In this document: piece after piece, positions 52,023-63,128 of the stretch | Position numbering within the stretch: the first letter of the stretch is position 1 | How the letters are laid out: the number at the start of each line of letters is the position of its first letter | DNA from: Cerasicoccus arenae | GTDB lineage: Bacteria; Verrucomicrobiota; Verrucomicrobiia; Opitutales; Cerasicoccaceae | DNA length: 63,128 nucleotides | Assembly (NCBI RefSeq): GCF_014651635.1 | Contig: NZ_BMXG01000024.1 | Coordinates: 1-63,128, forward strand | Direction of reading: 5' to 3' | Made by a program: the position numbers and the translations under genes | Notes under the pieces: model-generated | Database searches by the model: none | What the model was told of the DNA's origin: nothing | What the model saw: the letters and a program-made list of their open reading frames with translations, nothing else

Positions 52023-52601
52023 ATGGCTAACCCAATTCAGTTGAGCGAACTCCAATGGTACGCTGTCCAAACGCTTTCTAACCAGGAAGCGAAGGTAAAG
52101 CGGTACCTCGACAAGTTCATCGAAATTGAGGAAATGGGCGATTACGTGAAGGAAGTGCTCATGCCGACGGAGACCGTAACCGAGGTCAAGAACGGCAAGA
52201 AGTACACCAAACAGCGTAAGCTCTATCCGGGCTATGTGTTCATCCACATGCGCGTTTACGACGAAATTGGCAAGGTGCTCCAGAAACCCTGGTATTTTGT
52301 TCGCGGCGTGCAGGGCATCATCGGATTCATCGGCGGCGATAATCCTACTCCGCTCAAAACGGAGGAAATTAACCGTATTCTGGATCAAATCAAGGCCTCC
52401 GAAGGCCATGAAAAGCCCAAGGTCGAATACGGTATCGAAGAAGAAGTCAAAATCACTGACGGTCCCTTTCTTAATCTCACTGGTCGTATCGATGAAGTCG
52501 ATCCAGACCGTGGAAAACTCAAAGTTTCGGTTTCCATCTTTGGTCGGTTTACCCCGGTCGAGTTGGAATACTGGCAAGTCGAACGCGCGGAAGAGTCCTA
52601 A
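52023..52601 (+). CDS. nusG: Transcription termination/antitermination factor NusG
   Basis: A 192-residue protein. The NGN domain begins LQWYAVQTLSNQEAKVKRYL and contains YPGYVFIHM, which binds the RNA polymerase clamp. The C-terminal KOW domain is ITDGPFLNLTGRIDEVDPDR and FGRFTPVELEYWQVER. NusG links RNA polymerase to Rho and the ribosome. Between them is a charged linker typical of the family. Gene order secE-nusG-rplK is canonical. Confidence 0.97.
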   Translation: MANPIQLSELQWYAVQTLSNQEAKVKRYLDKFIEIEEMGDYVKEVLMPTETVTEVKNGKKYTKQRKLYPGYVFIHMRVYDEIGKVLQKPWYFVRGVQGIIGFIGGDNPTPLKTEEINRILDQIKASEGHEKPKVEYGIEEEVKITDGPFLNLTGRIDEVDPDRGKLKVSVSIFGRFTPVELEYWQVERAEES

Positions 52602-52655
52602 GCATCGCCACTCTGGCAGACGTAATAGGCATTCGCTAATACCGCATAATATAAC

Positions 52656-53084
52656 ATGGCAAAGAAAAAAGCAGTAGGTTTAATCCGGTTACAGCTTCCC
52701 GCTGGTGCCGCCAATCCCGCGCCCCCAGTTGGCCCGGCTCTTGGCTCGCATGGCGTGAACATCATGGGATTCTGTAAGGAATTCAACGCGAAGACGAAGG
52801 ACCAGGCAGGTATGATTCTGCCAGTGGTGATCACCGTGTATGCGGACCGCTCCTTCTCCTTCATCCTCAAGAGCCCGCCAGCTGCGGTCCTCTTGAAGAA
52901 AGCCGCAGGAATCGCTAAGGGATCCGGCACGCCGAACAAGGAAAAGGTCGGCAAAGTGACCCGTAAGCAGATTCTTGAAATCGTTGAGATCAAAAAGAAA
53001 GACCTCAACGCCTCTGACCCAGAACGCGCCGCCCGCATGATTGAAGGCGCTGCTCGTTCTATGGGTATCGAAATTGAAGGCTAA
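52656..53084 (+). CDS. rplK: 50S ribosomal protein L11
   Basis: A 142-residue protein with the full L11 pattern: [40 protein letters not shown] and [15 protein letters not shown] in the N-terminal domain. [20 protein letters not shown] and [15 protein letters not shown] form the rRNA-binding C-terminal domain. L11 binds the GTPase centre of 23S rRNA. It follows nusG by 54 bases and precedes rplA by 16. Confidence 0.98.
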   Translation: MAKKKAVGLIRLQLPAGAANPAPPVGPALGSHGVNIMGFCKEFNAKTKDQAGMILPVVITVYADRSFSFILKSPPAAVLLKKAAGIAKGSGTPNKEKVGKVTRKQILEIVEIKKKDLNASDPERAARMIEGAARSMGIEIEG

Positions 53085-53100
53085 CCCGGAGAACTGATCC

Positions 53101-53796
53101 ATGTCAAAATTATCCAAACGCATGGCGAAAGCCAATGAAAGCCTCGATCTCAACAAGGCTTATACTCTTGATGAGGCTGTTGATACCTTGAAGCTTTTCC
53201 CGACTGCCAAGTTCGACGAAACGATTGAAGTTTACGCCCACCTCGGCGTCGATCCTCGCCAGACCACTCAAATGGTTCGCGGCACAGTTGCTCTGCCACA
53301 TGGCAGCGGTAAGCAGGTCGTCGTCCTTGTCTTCACTGAAAATCCTGAAGAAGCCCTTGCCGCTGGCGCGGAATTCGCTGGCCTCGATGACCTGATTGAA
53401 AAGGTTCTCGGCGGTTGGATGGATTTCGACGTCGCTATTGCGACACCGGGTGCGATGAAGGAAGTGCGCAAAGTTGCGCGCGTTCTTGGACCTCGCGGTA
53501 TGATGCCGAATCCAAAGGCAGGCACCGTGGGCGAAGATATCGCTAAAATCGTGAATGAAGTGAAGGCTGGTCGTGTCGAATTCAAGATGGACAAGACCGC
53601 TAATGTCGCCGTTGTCGTTGGCAAGCGTTCGTTCTCCAAGGAGCAAATCCTGGAAAATGCGCAGACTGCTATCGATAGCCTCGCCAAGTCACGTCCCGAT
53701 ACCTTCAAGGGCGGTGCGTTCCTGAAGAGCCTCACCATTAGCTCAACCATGAGCCCGGGCGTCAAGATTGACGTCAAGGCACTGCAACTCAACTAA
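53101..53796 (+). CDS. rplA: 50S ribosomal protein L1
   Basis: A 231-residue protein with L1 landmarks: KFDETIEVYAHLGVDPRQTT, VRGTVALPHGSGK, LGPRGMMPNPKAGTV and GRVEFKMDKTANVAVVVGK. L1 forms the ribosomal stalk near the E site and in many bacteria represses its own operon. A Shine-Dalgarno-like GGAG lies about ten bases before the ATG. Followed by rplJ after 13 bases. Confidence 0.98.
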   Translation: MSKLSKRMAKANESLDLNKAYTLDEAVDTLKLFPTAKFDETIEVYAHLGVDPRQTTQMVRGTVALPHGSGKQVVVLVFTENPEEALAAGAEFAGLDDLIEKVLGGWMDFDVAIATPGAMKEVRKVARVLGPRGMMPNPKAGTVGEDIAKIVNEVKAGRVEFKMDKTANVAVVVGKRSFSKEQILENAQTAIDSLAKSRPDTFKGGAFLKSLTISSTMSPGVKIDVKALQLN

Positions 53797-53809
53797 AGAG
53801 GGCGTCACC

Positions 53810-54331
53810 ATGAGACCTGAAAAAAAATACCTCGTTCAAGAAGTTTCCGAGCAGCTCGCCAAAAGCGAATACGTCTTTTTGACCGACTTTAACCGCCTTA
53901 CCGTGGCGGAAACCGCAGAACTGCGTGGCCAACTAGCTGCTCAGAACGCTGAATTCCACGTCGTTAAGAACAGCATTCTCAATACCGCTATTAAAGAGCG
54001 TGAGATGCCGTGTATTGAAGATGCGTTGGATGGCCCAACGGCAATCGTTGTTGGCGGCCCGAATCCTTCGGAAGTGGCCAAGGTGCTGATCAAGTTCTTC
54101 AAAGACCGCGAAAAAGTAGAGGTCAAGAAGGGCGTGCTTGGTGACAAGACCTTGACCAAGGATGAAGTCGAAGCCCTCTCGAAGCTGCCAAGCCTCGACG
54201 AGCTCCGTGCTACATTCCTCAGCCTGCTCAACACACCAGCCACTCAAATGGTTCGCGTGCTTATCGCTACGCCGCAAGGCATTCTCAACGTTCTCCAAGC
54301 CAAGGCCGACAAAGACGGCGGTGCGGAGTAG
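53810..54331 (+). CDS. rplJ: 50S ribosomal protein L10
   Basis: A 173-residue protein from the ATG at 53810 (MRPEKKYLVQEVSEQLAKSE), which matches the family N-terminus; a 14-codon upstream extension overlaps rplA and is rejected. KSEYVFLTDFNRLTVAETAE and FHVVKNSILNTAIKE are conserved. L10 anchors L7/L12 dimers at the stalk base. Only 13 bases separate it from rplA, so the classical long L10 leader is absent here. Confidence 0.96.
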   Translation: MRPEKKYLVQEVSEQLAKSEYVFLTDFNRLTVAETAELRGQLAAQNAEFHVVKNSILNTAIKEREMPCIEDALDGPTAIVVGGPNPSEVAKVLIKFFKDREKVEVKKGVLGDKTLTKDEVEALSKLPSLDELRATFLSLLNTPATQMVRVLIATPQGILNVLQAKADKDGGAE

Positions 54332-54443
54332 TTCATTGAATTTTACCCAACTGGTAAGAAAACAAAACTAACATCCAAAGAACCGTGCAGGGGGATTTAT
54401 TCCTTAAATCGTCAATCGGCGGCCTGTCATTCAAGGAAATATC

Positions 54444-54824
54444 ATGTCAGACATCACTAAAGATCAAGTTATCGAATGGCTGAGCAATCAGTCCGTTCTC
54501 GAAGTTGCCGGTCTCGTTAAGGACCTCGAAGAAAAGTGGGGCGTATCCGCCGCTGCTCCCGTAGCTGTTGCGGCTGCAGGCCCAGCTGCTGAAGCTGCTG
54601 CTGTCGAGGAAAAAGACGAGTTCGACGTTATCCTCAAGGCCGCTGGTGCCAATAAGATTGCCTCTATTAAGGCAGTTCGCGAAATCACCGGTCTTGGCCT
54701 CAAGGAAGCTAAAGACATGGTCGAAGGCGCACCTAAGGTCATCAAGGAAGGCGTGTCTAAGGACGAAGCGGCTGAGCTTGAAAAGAAGCTCAAGGACGCA
54801 GGCGCCGAAGTCGAAGTCAAGTAA
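54444..54824 (+). CDS. rplL: 50S ribosomal protein L7/L12
   Basis: A 126-residue protein. The N-terminal helical dimerisation region ([20 protein letters not shown]) is followed by an Ala-rich hinge ([19 protein letters not shown]) and the conserved C-terminal factor-binding domain with [20 protein letters not shown]-type sequence ([20 protein letters not shown]) and [19 protein letters not shown] 112-base gap separates it from rplJ. Confidence 0.97.
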   Translation: MSDITKDQVIEWLSNQSVLEVAGLVKDLEEKWGVSAAAPVAVAAAGPAAEAAAVEEKDEFDVILKAAGANKIASIKAVREITGLGLKEAKDMVEGAPKVIKEGVSKDEAAELEKKLKDAGAEVEVK

Positions 54825-54882
54825 CACGACGTTTTCTCAGGAAGCAGAAATTTGTTTCAAGCATCCTTTATTTTCGCAGACA

Positions 54883-54910
54883 AGCGGACTCACCAAATGG
54901 CGGGTCCGCT
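54883..54910 (+). terminator. Hairpin between rplL and rpoB, probable attenuator
   Basis: A 12-bp stem (54883-54894 with 54899-54910; one mismatch, one G-U pair) around an AAAT loop, followed by a short T-containing run. Partial termination between ribosomal and polymerase genes is known in other bacteria; here it is inferred. Confidence 0.55.
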
Positions 54911-55042
54911 GTCGGCGTTTTCCACTCAAGGCTGACAACGCTCGCCGACAGGGCGTTAGGGTCCCCCCCTCTAGCGCTTTCTCGGCGGTCGTTTCACCGC
55001 AACCAATCCGGTTAACCGAATCTTAACACTCGCAGTAGCACC

Positions 55043-58864
<3,822 letters not shown>

Positions 58865-58879
58865 GGGAGGGGACCAAAC

Positions 58880-63043
<4,164 letters not shown>

Positions 63044-63066
63044 TTCAGCTCTCGTATAAGTTTTAC

Positions 63067-63102
63067 AAGCGGCGTTCCCAGGAAGGGGACGCCGCTTTTT
63101 TT
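63067..63102 (+). terminator. Terminator of the rpoBC operon
   Basis: A 13-bp stem (63067-63079 with 63085-63097; one G-U pair) around AGGAA, followed by seven T residues. It starts 24 bases after the rpoC stop. A 10-G run follows at 63110-63119. Confidence 0.92.
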
Positions 63103-63109
63103 GTCCAAA

Positions 63110-63119
63110 GGGGGGGGGG
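63110..63119. repeat. Run of 10 G after the rpoC terminator
   Basis: An isolated homopolymer at the window's right end, one of seven runs of ten or more G/C in the window. Confidence 0.95.
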
Positions 63120-63128
63120 CTTGGGCGA

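Overview
The window looks like a chromosomal stretch of a Gram-negative, free-living bacterium of the PVC group, most likely Verrucomicrobiota (Opitutae-type). This is inferred from three PEP-CTERM proteins, an MGH/GH63-type glucosidase, GH57 and GH130 enzymes, an ExbB/ExbD/TonB-like set next to a large TPR protein, and a uppS-cdsA-dxr cluster. No 16S gene is present, so the placement is inference. Base composition is moderately GC-rich, except for an AT-rich island near 39.9-41.8 kb.

Layout. 0-5.6 kb (minus strand): oppD- and oppF-like ATPases, a methyltransferase, then uppS-cdsA-dxr and the first codons of a further gene, possibly ispG. 5.6-12.9 kb (plus): an Mpv17-like membrane protein, an MscS channel, a bile-acid-symporter-like carrier, Mn-type superoxide dismutase, a secreted unknown protein and a GH57 protein. 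12.9-19.4 kb: a PEP-CTERM protein with pepsin-like motifs, a second GH57 enzyme, a PEP-CTERM passenger protein, and a GH130 phosphorylase with a LacI-type regulator. 19.4-32.3 kb: a PatB/MalY aminotransferase, an EamA transporter, hisC-hisB-hisH, citrate synthase, a 755-residue repeat PEP-CTERM protein, RidA, an MFS carrier, a zinc-ribbon coiled-coil protein, an SMR exporter and rlmN. 32.3-39.3 kb: DoxX and a GH63-type glucosidase, an orphan ECF sigma factor, a panC-lipoprotein-M23 peptidase operon, and a response regulator. 39.3-41.9 kb is accessory: a two-gene HTH/RHH operon divergent from a ribbon-helix-helix protein with a PD-(D/E)XK-like domain, then an AT-rich SUKH-like gene. 41.9-50.1 kb: MscS with a PAS-PP2C phosphatase, then TPR-unknown-ExbB-ExbD-TonB-like. 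50.2-63.1 kb is the conserved block tRNA-Thr, tuf, tRNA-Trp, secE, nusG, rplK, rplA, rplJ, rplL, rpoB, rpoC.

How the genes fit together. The left end serves isoprenoid and envelope-lipid synthesis. The middle mixes amino-acid and central metabolism with glycan turnover: the GH130 gene and its LacI neighbour carry near-identical 22-bp upstream sites, suggesting shared control. The right end is the transcription/translation core. The most unusual signals are: a population of long poly-G/poly-C tracts in and between genes; two families of inverted-pair (REPIN-like) repeats, one a perfect 36-bp inverted pair; a candidate RHH-nuclease module; a PEP-CTERM protein with the motif set of a eukaryote-like pepsin; and an RpoC that lacks three of the four cysteines of the downstream zinc site.

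Limits: all family calls come from motif recognition by eye, with no database search. Starts are chosen from alignment to family N-termini and signal peptides; ribosome-binding sites are often weak.
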